Origin: Chloroflexota bacterium
GTDB lineage: Bacteria > Chloroflexota > Dehalococcoidia > Lucifugimonadales > Lucifugimonadaceae
DNA length: 8,254 nt
Direction: 5' to 3'
Assembly (NCBI GenBank): GCA_016210435.1
Contig: JACQUF010000456.1
Coordinates: 1 to 8,254 of the forward strand
Shown here: one piece after another, positions 1 through 5,754 of the stretch
How the letters are laid out: each line of letters starts with the position of its first letter
Numbering within the stretch: position 1 is the first letter of the stretch
Notes under the pieces: model-generated
What the model was told of the DNA's origin: nothing
Seen by the model: the letters and a program-made list of their open reading frames with translations, nothing else
Databases searched by the model: none
Made by a program: the position numbers and the translations under genes

Positions 1-374
1 GGACCACCCTGTCCAAAACCGGAAATGCTCCCGAGGATGATTCGCGGGTTGATCCGCGAGAGGGTCTCGTAGTCGGCACCGAGGCGATGCTTGACGTCTG
101 GACGATAGTTTTCGACCACGACATCTGCCCGCGCCACGAGCCGGTGGAATATCTCCCTGCCTTCGGACGCCTTCAGATCGAGCGTGATGGACCGCTTGTT
201 TCTATGAAGGTTCTGAAAGTCGAACCCGTCCCGGGGACCGCCCATCGGCTCCTGATCGTCCGGCGGAGGCTCGATCTTGATAACGTCCGCGCCCCAGTCT
301 GCCAGCTGTCGCACGCATGTTGGACCGGCCCGCACTCGCGTCAGGTCAAGGACCATGAAACGCGAAAGGGGCAT
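1..374 (-). CDS. Family III CoA-transferase (CaiB/BaiF type), N-terminal 124 residues, cut by the left edge
   Basis: Family III CoA-transferases move coenzyme A between acyl-CoA thioesters and free carboxylic acids in the cytoplasm. The frame is open from an ATG at 374 to the window edge with no stop. The N-terminus reads VLDLTRVRAGP followed by LADWGADVIKIEPP, the usual nucleotide-like CoA-binding start of this family. Near residues 55-66 is the NLHRNKRSITLDL signature, then ADVVVENYRPDVKHRLG near 83-99 and SISGFGQGGP at the break. Full-length members are about 380-410 residues, so roughly the first third is present; the catalytic aspartate (near residue 170 in the family) lies outside. ATG 374 keeps the typical MPLS start; an internal ATG at 356 is less likely. 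It is the last visible gene of a run with the VOC and GNAT genes, starting 34 bases after the VOC stop. The substrate cannot be inferred. Confidence 0.93.
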   Translation of the reverse strand, partial: MPLSRFMVLDLTRVRAGPTCVRQLADWGADVIKIEPPPDDQEPMGGPRDGFDFQNLHRNKRSITLDLKASEGREIFHRLVARADVVVENYRPDVKHRLGADYETLSRINPRIILGSISGFGQGG

Positions 375-408
375 ACCCGTTGTCTTCACCTGGCGGCCCT
401 CTATGCCG

Positions 409-825
409 CTACTTCCGCTGCTCGTTCACGCAGAACTCGTTTCCCTCGGGGTCCTTCATGACCACCCAGGTGATGCGAGGTGCGCCGCGTGGCGATCGGA
501 AGCGGCGGTCAACGATCTCACCGCCAAGCTTCACCAGCCGCTGCACTTCCGCGTCGAGGTCGTCTGCGAACAGATCAAGATGGAGCCGGTTCTTGACCGT
601 CTTGGGTTCGGGGACGCGCACGAAGACGATGCGCGGACAGCCGTCTCCGCCACCAATCAGGCTTGCCGATTCCTCAACGACGCGCTCGGACTTTCCGAAC
701 ACCGTCACTTCGGTGCGGCCCGTCAGCACATGTTGAATCTTCCATCCGAGCGCCTGCGACCAGAAACGCGCCTGGTTCTGCGGATGCGCGCAATCGATCG
801 TGATGTCTCTAAGCTGCAGACCCAT
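409..825 (-). CDS. VOC-family (glyoxalase/bleomycin-resistance-like) protein
   Basis: This 138-residue protein has the length of a single-chain VOC protein with two beta-alpha-beta-beta-beta modules. The first module opens with LRDITIDCAHPQNQARFWSQALGW, and the second contains NRLHLDLFADDLDAEVQRLVKLGG and ends WVVMKDPEGNEFCVNE, which is typical of the Glyoxalase_6-like subgroup. Many such proteins have lost the metal ligands of true glyoxalase I and act as binding or detoxification proteins, so the reaction is unknown. The ATG at 825 is well supported: a GGAGG lies at 833-837, seven bases upstream on the coding strand. The gene follows the GNAT gene by 34 bases and precedes the CoA-transferase by 34 bases, so the three are probably cotranscribed. 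Family assignment is confident; function is not. Confidence 0.92.
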   Translation of the reverse strand: MGLQLRDITIDCAHPQNQARFWSQALGWKIQHVLTGRTEVTVFGKSERVVEESASLIGGGDGCPRIVFVRVPEPKTVKNRLHLDLFADDLDAEVQRLVKLGGEIVDRRFRSPRGAPRITWVVMKDPEGNEFCVNEQRK

Positions 826-832
826 TTATCGC

Positions 833-837
833 CCTCC
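833..837 (-). promoter_or_regulatory. Shine-Dalgarno site of the VOC gene
   Basis: GGAGG on the minus strand, seven bases before the ATG at 825. It fixes the start and shows that this gene is initiated by SD pairing even though the promoter-proximal gene of the same run lacks an SD. Confidence 0.75.
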
Positions 838-859
838 GGCCGGCGGTAGGGTGTATGCG

Positions 860-1444
860 TCAGGCAAGAGCTTTCCGCATGACTGGCCGGTGCGCCTTGC
901 GACGCGCGACCTCCCCGAACCCCGCCCGGTCGTACATTGTCTTCGACCCGAACCACATGAAATCAGGATGGCTGCGTTCGTCCTTATCCACCGGATACGC
1001 CTCGAGCAACTTGACCCTTTGGTCGCGGGCGTAGTCGATCGCGGCAGCGAGCAGCTGATCGGCGATTCCCCTGCCACGCATCTTCGGGTCCACGTAGAAG
1101 CAGACGATCGACCACACGGGCCTGTCGTCGACAGGTTTCATTACCGGGGACCGCCGTAGCTTCAGGTAGTGGTCTCTCGGTCCGAGCGAAATCCAGCCTA
1201 CCGGGCTGCCGTCCCGGTATCCGATCAAGCCTGGAACAGCCCCGCTATCGACGAGAGCCTTCAGCGCCCGCCTGTTTGATTCGCCTCGGCCGATGCCAGG
1301 ATGCGGCTCGCTGCCGGTCCTGCGGTAGTACATGCACCAGCATCCGCGCACGATTGATCCGCCCGGGCGGCCGAAAAGTTCTGCGAGGTCGTCAAACCGT
1401 TCGGCGGTTAACGGTTGCACTTCGAGTTTGATCTTTGCTGGCAT
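860..1444 (-). CDS. GNAT-family N-acetyltransferase
   Basis: This 194-residue protein is a complete single-domain GNAT, predicted to transfer an acetyl group from acetyl-CoA to an amine. Motif A is clear at about residues 109-138: WSIVCFYVDPKMRGRG, with the R-G-R-G-I-A pyrophosphate loop (residues 123-128) followed by the helix DQLLAAAIDYA. The N-terminal RGCWCMYYRR (residues 33-42) is typical of a subgroup annotated simply as GNAT acetyltransferase, and the C-terminal GSKTMYDRAGFGEVAR matches the usual motif B end of the fold (YxxxGF). The acceptor is unknown. The ATG at 1444 has no SD; a -10-like box lies nine bases upstream, suggesting a leaderless mRNA. It is the promoter-proximal gene of the run with the VOC and CoA-transferase genes, and is divergent from the dCMP deaminase-like gene. 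Confidence 0.92.
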   Translation of the reverse strand: MPAKIKLEVQPLTAERFDDLAELFGRPGGSIVRGCWCMYYRRTGSEPHPGIGRGESNRRALKALVDSGAVPGLIGYRDGSPVGWISLGPRDHYLKLRRSPVMKPVDDRPVWSIVCFYVDPKMRGRGIADQLLAAAIDYARDQRVKLLEAYPVDKDERSHPDFMWFGSKTMYDRAGFGEVARRKAHRPVMRKALA

Positions 1445-1453
1445 GGCTGCAGC

Positions 1454-1483
1454 ATCCTAGACTCAGAATCCGCCGCCCGGCAA
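1454..1483 (-). promoter_or_regulatory. Candidate promoter of the GNAT-VOC-CoA-transferase run
   Basis: On the minus strand, TTGCCG (1478-1483) and TAGGAT (1454-1459) are separated by 18 bases; each matches four of six consensus positions. The -10 box ends nine bases before the ATG at 1444, so transcription would begin within two or three bases of the start codon. No SD is present, which fits leaderless translation. Inferred from pattern only. Confidence 0.45.
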
Positions 1484-1574
1484 CAACGGCCTCGGCGCCT
1501 GAAGGCGGCCTGCGATCGACAACCGCTGAGCCGATGCGACTGGCTCTCTTCAGCCGTCCGGCGGCCCGACCGGC

Positions 1575-1580
1575 GATAAT
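1575..1580 (+). promoter_or_regulatory. -10-like box placed for a leaderless dCMP deaminase mRNA
   Basis: GATAAT (five of six to the -10 consensus) ends seven bases before the ATG at 1588, the spacing expected when the start codon is at or near the mRNA 5' end. No SD lies before this ATG and no convincing -35 box was found. The call supports 1588 as the start over upstream in-frame ATGs at 1435 and 1534. Confidence 0.45.
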
Positions 1581-1587
1581 TGCGCCC

Positions 1588-2145
1588 ATGGCTCACCAGC
1601 GCCGCCGCCCCGATATGGACCACTACATGATGGGCATCGCACTTGCCGTTCGTGCGCGCGCCAACTGTCTCGGCAGCCGGGTCGGCGCGGTGATCGCGGT
1701 TGAACGGCGGATCGTATCGACGGGGTACAACGGCACACCGACCGGCATGCCCAACTGTGACGAAGGCGGATGCGACCGCTGCGCCAACCGCGAACGATAC
1801 CCGGCGGGATCGGGTTACGACGTCTGCATTTGCGTTCACGCCGAGCAGAATGCCCTCCTTGCCGCCGCGCGGTTCGGGATCCCCGTTGCGGGCGCAGCGA
1901 TCTACACGACGCTCCGCCCCTGCTTCGGGTGCCTCAAGGAACTGCTCCAGGCAGAGGTCAAGGCGGTGAGATACCTCCACGAGTGGACTCCCAGGGACCC
2001 CGCGCTGCGGTCCGAATACGAGCGGCTGATGGCGGAATTCAAAGCCGGCGTGGACGAGATCGCGATTGAAGACCCAGACCGGGAGTGGGCGGTTTCTACG
2101 ATCCGGGCGGCAGGAAGCCAGGGTCATGCGGGACCGGGAGGTTAG
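1588..2145 (+). CDS. dCMP deaminase-like (ComEB-type) zinc cytidine/deoxycytidylate deaminase
   Basis: The predicted protein is 185 residues. It carries the deaminase signatures: CVHAEQNAL with H84-A-E86 (zinc ligand and proton shuttle), and PCFGC with C112 and C115 as the other zinc ligands. Upstream are SRVGAVIAVERRIVSTGYNGTPTG and MPNCDEGGC, the N-terminal block typical of dCMP deaminases, which convert dCMP to dUMP for thymidylate synthesis. Additional cysteines near residues 57-65 and 80-82 could hold a second zinc, as in some family members. The start at 1588 aligns with family N-termini (short tail, then MDHYMMGIAL) and follows a -10-like box. The frame runs open to 1435, but that extension would overlap the divergent GNAT start and looks unrelated to the family. 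The C-terminal tail is Gly/Pro-rich. No neighbouring nucleotide-metabolism gene is seen. Confidence 0.9.
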   Translation: MAHQRRRPDMDHYMMGIALAVRARANCLGSRVGAVIAVERRIVSTGYNGTPTGMPNCDEGGCDRCANRERYPAGSGYDVCICVHAEQNALLAAARFGIPVAGAAIYTTLRPCFGCLKELLQAEVKAVRYLHEWTPRDPALRSEYERLMAEFKAGVDEIAIEDPDREWAVSTIRAAGSQGHAGPGG

Positions 2146-2197
2146 GCGTCTCCCTCGCGCGCCCCAGGGGCCAGGCCTGAATGCGCGCCTCTCCCCC

Positions 2198-2217
2198 AGG
2201 GGGTATCGGTACCCTCT
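2198..2217 (+). terminator. Possible hairpin terminator after the dCMP deaminase gene
   Basis: An eight-pair stem with one G-T wobble and loop TCGG begins 52 bases after the stop codon. There is no following T-run, so intrinsic termination is doubtful. Confidence 0.25.
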
Positions 2218-2330
2218 CGTGCACGGTAGCTGCACTAATCCTGCGCTGCGGCGGTACCCATTGAGCCAGCTACGTCGGCTTCATCGGTGATCCTGGCGCG
2301 CGCCCAGGCCGGTTGCGTGACAATATGATG

Positions 2331-2351
2331 CCGCCGGGTAAGCGCCGGCGG
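2331..2351 (+). other. Perfect GC hairpin in the aldo/keto reductase leader
   Basis: CCGCCGG (2331-2337) and CCGGCGG (2345-2351) form a seven-pair stem around a seven-base loop, ending 13 bases before the SD of the aldo/keto reductase. It could be a leader structure or a protein-binding inverted repeat. Confidence 0.4.
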
Positions 2352-2375
2352 GGCTGAATCCTTCAGGTGGACGGG

Positions 2376-3374
2376 ATGCGTACTCGAAAATTCGGCAAAT
2401 CCGGGCTCGAAACCAGCGTCATCGGGTTCGGGGGTTGGCCGATGGGGAAAGGGCAATACGGCGCGCTCGACGAAGACCACGCTACGGCCGCGGTGCGCGC
2501 GGCATACGACAGCGGCGTAACGCTGTTCGACACGGCCGCCGTCTACGGATGGGGCTACGGCGAACAGCTGATGGCGCGGGCGCTCAAGCCGTTCCGTAAG
2601 AACGTCATCCTCGTCACCAAGGGCGGCCGCCGCTGGGTGCAGGGGCAGACCGACCGGACGCGCTCGACTGTCAGCGACAGCTCCCCGGAATACCTGCGAA
2701 GCGGTCTCGAGGAAAGCCTCAACCGCCTCCAGACTGACTACATCGACCTGTATCTGATCCACTGGCCGGACCCGACCCGCCCGTTCTCGACACCGATGGA
2801 GGCGCTGGAAGAGGCAAAGGCCGCCGGGAAGATACGGCACTACGGCGTCTCGAATTTTTCCGTCCCCCAGATGTCCGAGTCGCTCAAACACGGGCAGATC
2901 GTCTGCAATCAGGTCGGGTATCACATATTCGATCGGAGACCAGAGGCAGAGACGTTCCCGTTCGTTCAGAAGAACGGAGTCGGCATCATGGCCTATGGTT
3001 CGATGGCGCATGGACTGCTGACGGGAGCATGGAAGCGGGACCAGGCCTTCGGCGAAGACGACTGGCGGCGGACTGGAAAGAATTTCGGCCTCACCACATG
3101 GGCGCCCGAGAACCTTCCTAAGAACATCGGAGTCGTCGAGAAGCTGAAGAAGCTTGCACGCGGCCACGGTAAATCTGTCGCCCAGCTGGCGGTCGCGTGG
3201 GCGCTCGGAAATCCGGCTGTGACGGTCGCCCTGTGCGGCGCGAAGACGCCGGCAGAAATCAAGGAAGACCTTGGAGGCGATTGGGAGATGCCATCCAGCC
3301 TTCGCGATGAGATCAACCGCCTGGTGCTGGCGGAAGGGGCTGGCCTCGGAAAGGTCGGAGACCCGGGACCCTAG
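2376..3374 (+). CDS. Aldo/keto reductase
   Basis: This 332-residue protein is a full-length aldo/keto reductase, an NAD(P)H-dependent TIM-barrel oxidoreductase acting on aldehydes, ketones or sugars. The catalytic tetrad is visible: D52 and Y57 in FDTAAVYG, K82 in LVTKGG, H129 in DLYLIHWPD. The N-terminus RKFGKSGLETSVIGFGGW is typical of the YajO/YhdN-like bacterial branch, and GKIRHYGVSNFS plus the C-terminal CGAKTPAEIKEDL supply cofactor-binding segments. The ATG at 2376 is preferred because AGGTGG (2365-2370) sits five bases upstream; an in-frame GTG at 2367 lies inside that SD. Substrate is unknown. The stop codon interlocks with that of the convergent TPR gene. No same-strand partner is adjacent, so it is probably transcribed alone. 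Confidence 0.95.
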   Translation: MRTRKFGKSGLETSVIGFGGWPMGKGQYGALDEDHATAAVRAAYDSGVTLFDTAAVYGWGYGEQLMARALKPFRKNVILVTKGGRRWVQGQTDRTRSTVSDSSPEYLRSGLEESLNRLQTDYIDLYLIHWPDPTRPFSTPMEALEEAKAAGKIRHYGVSNFSVPQMSESLKHGQIVCNQVGYHIFDRRPEAETFPFVQKNGVGIMAYGSMAHGLLTGAWKRDQAFGEDDWRRTGKNFGLTTWAPENLPKNIGVVEKLKKLARGHGKSVAQLAVAWALGNPAVTVALCGAKTPAEIKEDLGGDWEMPSSLRDEINRLVLAEGAGLGKVGDPGP

Positions 3375-4366
3375 CGCGCCGCTTCGTCTCGCATTCGCCG
3401 CTCCCGAAGGCGGCGTATCCCGTCGATTTCCTCGGCCAGGTCGTTCGGGTCGAGCCCGCGCTCAACCGCTCGCTGGACGTCGCGTTCTGCGGCTTCGTAA
3501 CGTCCGAGCACTGCGAGTGAAGCCGCACGCTCCCCGTACGCGCTCGCGTACGCCGGGTCCAGGCGCAGCGTCCGGTTGAAGTCCTGAATGGCCTCGACCT
3601 GGCGCCCGACCTGGGCGTTTGAGACGCCGCGGTTGAAGTAGAGGTGGGGACCTGAATACCCCAGCAGGGCCGCCTGATCGTAATCGAGGATGGCCCTCCG
3701 AAATTCTCCCGCCTGCACGTATGCATTCGCCCGGGCGAAGAACGCCCTCGAATCTTCGGGGTCCAGCCTCACCGCGGCGTCGCAATCCTCGAGCGCGCGG
3801 CCGGTGAGTCCCTGCCGCGTGTAGTACGTGCAGCGCTCGAGATACCCCTTCGGGTTATTCGCCATGGGGTCCGTACCGCCGTTCGAGGCCTGGCGCTGGC
3901 GGTTCAACTTGAATTGCGCTATCGCGCGGTCCCGCTGGACAAGGGTCAACCGGGCGTCCGGCGCGGCGAATTCGATGGCAGAGTCATAGTCCGCGAGTGC
4001 CCGCTCGTGCTGGCCCAGGTCGTCGTATGCGTTCGCGCGCTGGTAATGGGCTTCGGCGAACGCAGGCAGCAGACGGATGGCGGCGTCGAAATCGGATATG
4101 GCGGTCTCGAACTGCCGGAGTCCGGCTTCGGCGAGACCCCTGTTGAAGTAGGCGTCTTGGTCACCTTCGAAGAGAGCAATCGAGAGGTCGTACTCGGCGA
4201 TCGCTTCCGAAAACCGGCCCTGCAGATGGAGCAGTGCACCAGCTTCCAGGTGGCGGCGAGCGGCAACCGGATCGGCGGAGGCGTCGTCACTGCACGCTAT
4301 CACGACCGCGCTGAGAGCAGCCGCGAGTCCGGCGATCACGCCAATGCCGCCCCCGAGCCCGGGCAT
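3371..4366 (-). CDS. TPR-repeat lipoprotein
   Basis: The predicted 331-residue protein begins with a hydrophobic segment (residues 8-24) ending in V-I-A-C25, a plausible lipobox, so the mature protein would be anchored to the membrane by C25 and face outward. From about residue 36 it is built of tetratricopeptide repeats with the 34-residue rhythm. Examples are GRFSEAIAEYDLSIAL, RQFETAISDFDAAIRL, GQHERALADYDSAIEF, GRALEDCDAAVRLDP, GEFRRAILDYDQAALLG and RQVEAIQDFNRTLRLDP. About seven repeats are seen, with a looser linker near residues 138-175. TPRs bind proteins; the partner is unknown. The n-region of the signal lacks Lys/Arg, which is unusual; an upstream in-frame GTG would add an arginine. 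The frame stays open upstream to 4588, but that part overlaps the preceding gene and lacks TPR character. The start overlaps the preceding stop as TGATG, implying translational coupling. Confidence 0.9.
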   Translation of the reverse strand: MPGLGGGIGVIAGLAAALSAVVIACSDDASADPVAARRHLEAGALLHLQGRFSEAIAEYDLSIALFEGDQDAYFNRGLAEAGLRQFETAISDFDAAIRLLPAFAEAHYQRANAYDDLGQHERALADYDSAIEFAAPDARLTLVQRDRAIAQFKLNRQRQASNGGTDPMANNPKGYLERCTYYTRQGLTGRALEDCDAAVRLDPEDSRAFFARANAYVQAGEFRRAILDYDQAALLGYSGPHLYFNRGVSNAQVGRQVEAIQDFNRTLRLDPAYASAYGERAASLAVLGRYEAAERDVQRAVERGLDPNDLAEEIDGIRRLRERRMRDEAAR

Positions 4367-4989
4367 CAGGTCAGATCGACCGGGCCAAGTGGCGTGGACA
4401 GGGTTGCAATTAGCCGGACTGCCGGCGATTCGCCGATTTCGAGTTGCACACGGAGCGCCCGGAGGATCGCCTGGATACGCGCTGGCGACGGGTGCTCGGC
4501 GCGGAGGCCAACAAGTGTCACTCCGCCCGGACTCGATTGCGACGGATGGGGGGAGTCGCCCCAGTCGATCAGAAACGGAACCAGCCACTCGGGATGCTCA
4601 TCGCCGTGCGACGTCAGTTTCCAGCGCAGAAGCTCGCCGTCAGGGCGCTCCCTGCTGCGCGGGATGATGTCGCCCGGGTCATAGCCGGCGGTCCTGGCCC
4701 GCTCGACTTGCTGCTCCAGGCCCGGCGCCTTGACAGCCCAGGTCTTCAGGCACGGGCGCACCAGCCGATCGATGTCGAATGCCCGTGGTCCCCTGTGCCG
4801 CCCCCGGCCGTGATCCGGGCCGATTATCTCCAGGTACCGCTCCGCCCCCAGCGCAAGGAGCGCGTTGCGGGTGCCGCGACCAGGGTGACGGCCACCCGGC
4901 ACAGACCTGACCCCCAGTCTCAGCTCCAGCTCATCGACCGAAGATTCGAGGTCTGGTGTCGCATAGACGAGATGGTCCAGCGCCGTCAT
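4366..4989 (-). CDS. Glyoxalase-like domain protein (Glyoxalase_3 / VOC type)
   Basis: The predicted protein is 207 residues and opens with MTALDHLVYATPDLESSVDELE, the usual first strand and helix of the Glyoxalase_3-like family (LDHLVYA.PDL). It continues with GGRHPGRGTRNALLALGAERYLEIIGPD near residues 32-60, a family hallmark, and later PEWLVPFLIDWGDSPHPS. The C-terminal half (from about residue 140) matches the second module of these proteins. Most members have no assigned reaction. The ATG at 4989 matches family N-termini; the frame stays open to 5106, but the extra 39 residues look unrelated. Only a weak purine stretch precedes the start. The stop codon overlaps the start of the TPR lipoprotein, so the two are almost certainly one transcript. 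The gene is divergent from the GYD gene. Confidence 0.88.
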   Translation of the reverse strand: MTALDHLVYATPDLESSVDELELRLGVRSVPGGRHPGRGTRNALLALGAERYLEIIGPDHGRGRHRGPRAFDIDRLVRPCLKTWAVKAPGLEQQVERARTAGYDPGDIIPRSRERPDGELLRWKLTSHGDEHPEWLVPFLIDWGDSPHPSQSSPGGVTLVGLRAEHPSPARIQAILRALRVQLEIGESPAVRLIATLSTPLGPVDLT

Positions 4990-5099
4990 TGCCGCTCGCG
5001 TCAAGCCTGGAACCTCCCGGCGCCGCCAGTGAAAGTATGACGCACCGACACGGTTTGGACGACTTCGCAGGCAGTAGCCGACGAAATCCGCCGCATCCG

Positions 5100-5128
5100 T
5101 TGACACTGAGATGCACTGAGCGTAGCGT
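5100..5128 (+). promoter_or_regulatory. Candidate promoter of the GYD gene
   Basis: A perfect -35 box TTGACA (5100-5105) is followed after 17 bases by TAGCGT (5123-5128), a weak -10 box matching the T-A and final T. Transcription would start near 5135, giving a leader of about 50 bases that contains the SD. Confidence 0.45.
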
Positions 5129-5170
5129 CCGTCTGCTGGTCCGCGCGGAATTCGCGCACATGCATGCCGA

Positions 5171-5175
5171 GGAGG
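5171..5175 (+). promoter_or_regulatory. Shine-Dalgarno site of the GYD gene
   Basis: GGAGG eight bases before ATG 5184; it favours this start over the in-frame ATG at 5160, which lies upstream of the SD. Confidence 0.75.
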
Positions 5176-5183
5176 ATGGACAC

Positions 5184-5477
5184 ATGCCGAGCTACCTCTC
5201 GCTCGTGAACTGGACCGAACAGGGGATCAAGAACGTGAAAGACAGCCCCAAGCGCCTGGACGAGGCGAAGCGGCTGATCATGCAGCATGGCGGCAAGCTT
5301 ATCTTTTTCTACCTGACGATGGGCCAGTACGACCTCGCGGTGCTGATGGAACTGCCCAACGACGAGGTGGCTGCGCAGATCGCACTTTCTCTCGGAAAGG
5401 CGGGGAATGTCCGGACGACGACCCTGAAGGCGTTCACCGAGGACGAGTACAGGAAGATCATCGCCTCGATTTCCTAG
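5184..5477 (+). CDS. GYD-domain protein
   Basis: This 97-residue protein has the length and pattern of the small GYD family, a ferredoxin-like fold of unknown function common in environmental bacteria and archaea. It opens with PSYLSLVNWTEQGIKNVKDS (first strand and helix), has the family motif as MGQYDLAVLMELPND at residues 46-60 (G-Q-Y-D in place of G-Y-D), and ends with a strand and helix containing VRTTTLKAFTEDEYRKII. The ATG at 5184 is fixed by GGAGG at 5171-5175, eight bases upstream; the frame runs open upstream to 4956 without family character. It stands alone on the plus strand, divergent from the glyoxalase-like gene. GYD proteins resemble Lrp/AsnC ligand-binding domains in fold, which suggests small-molecule binding or oligomerisation, but that is inference. 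Confidence 0.93.
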   Translation: MPSYLSLVNWTEQGIKNVKDSPKRLDEAKRLIMQHGGKLIFFYLTMGQYDLAVLMELPNDEVAAQIALSLGKAGNVRTTTLKAFTEDEYRKIIASIS

Positions 5478-5490
5478 CCACTTTCAGGTT

Positions 5491-5620
5491 CAAGGGCCGT
5501 GGTCCAAGGGCCAGGGGTTACGTTCCGAGGGTCGGGCGCCGGGTTCGAACCTTGGCCCTTGGCCCTCGAACCCTGGCTCTCCCCTCTCGGCCCTTGACCC
5601 TTGGCCCTCGAACCCTGGCC
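5491..5620. repeat. Palindromic, GGGCC/AAGGG-rich intergenic repeat element
   Basis: This stretch is strongly strand-asymmetric. The left half repeats CAAGGGCC and CCAGGGG; the right half repeats the complement, CCCTTGGCCCT and CGAACCCTGG. The halves meet at a perfect palindrome, GGTTCGAACC (5542-5551). In the right half a 28-base unit occurs twice with one mismatch (5550-5577 and 5592-5619), a 42-base offset; 22 of those bases (5556-5577 and 5598-5619) are identical. It contains no gene. It may be a dispersed REP-like intergenic element or a structured 3' end for the GYD transcript; copies elsewhere in the genome cannot be seen from here. Confidence 0.75.
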
Positions 5621-5654
5621 CCCTGCAGATGGCGGTTTCTCCGCGTTCGTCGCC

Positions 5655-5746
5655 GCGGTTACCGCAATGTCTCGGGGATACCACGCAGATACGATGCAAT
5701 CGGTGAAAACCGCCGGCTGTCCCCCGATGCGGCAGCCGCCGAAAGG
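5655..5746 (+). other. Structured leader candidate before the zinc-ribbon gene
   Basis: Three inverted repeats follow each other and end at the SD. They are GCGGT/ACCGC (5655-5665, a near palindrome), CGGT-GAAA-ACCG (5701-5712, a GNRA-type tetraloop hairpin) and CGGCTG/CAGCCG (5714-5719 with 5733-5738) with a smaller CCG/CGG stem nested inside. The SD region (AAGG, 5743-5746) follows five bases after the last stem, so folding could affect initiation. Part of the string (GGTGAAAACC then GGCTGTCCCC) resembles the core of cobalamin riboswitches, but other required elements are not seen. Confidence 0.35.
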
Positions 5747-5754
5747 TAGATCGC

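Larger units (their letters stand above)
2146..2375. other. Hairpin-rich intergenic region before the aldo/keto reductase
   Basis: No gene is evident in these 230 bases. They hold several inverted repeats. One is AGGGGGTA/TACCCTCT around TCGG (2198-2217, one wobble), which could end the dCMP deaminase transcript but lacks a T-tract. GTGCA/TGCAC spans 2219-2235. GTAGCTG/CAGCTAC (2226-2232 with 2267-2273) competes with it. CCTGG/CCAGG encloses a GC-only core (2292-2308). CCGCCGG/CCGGCGG has a seven-base loop (2331-2351). A TATGAT at 2324-2329 is -10-like but has no -35 partner. Confidence 0.5.

Noticed and set aside
277..849. 190-residue plus-strand reading frame
   Set aside because: Antisense to the VOC gene, with no family motif; a product of GC-rich codon use.
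1435..1587. N-terminal extension of the dCMP deaminase-like gene
   Set aside because: It would overlap the divergent GNAT start and does not match family N-termini; a -10-like box lies inside it.
2235..3167. 310-residue minus-strand reading frame opposite the aldo/keto reductase
   Set aside because: Composition is a mirror of a strongly conserved gene and no motif is seen.
3914..4684. 256-residue plus-strand reading frame
   Set aside because: Spans antisense across two convincing minus-strand genes and has no recognisable domain.
5541..5555. GGTTCGAACC resembling a tRNA T-loop
   Set aside because: The flanks do not form a T-stem, and no acceptor stem, D-arm or anticodon arm is found around it; it is the centre of the repeat element.
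5550..5619. Two near-identical 28-base units as a CRISPR
   Set aside because: Only two units, a 14-base gap of similar low-complexity sequence, and no cas genes.
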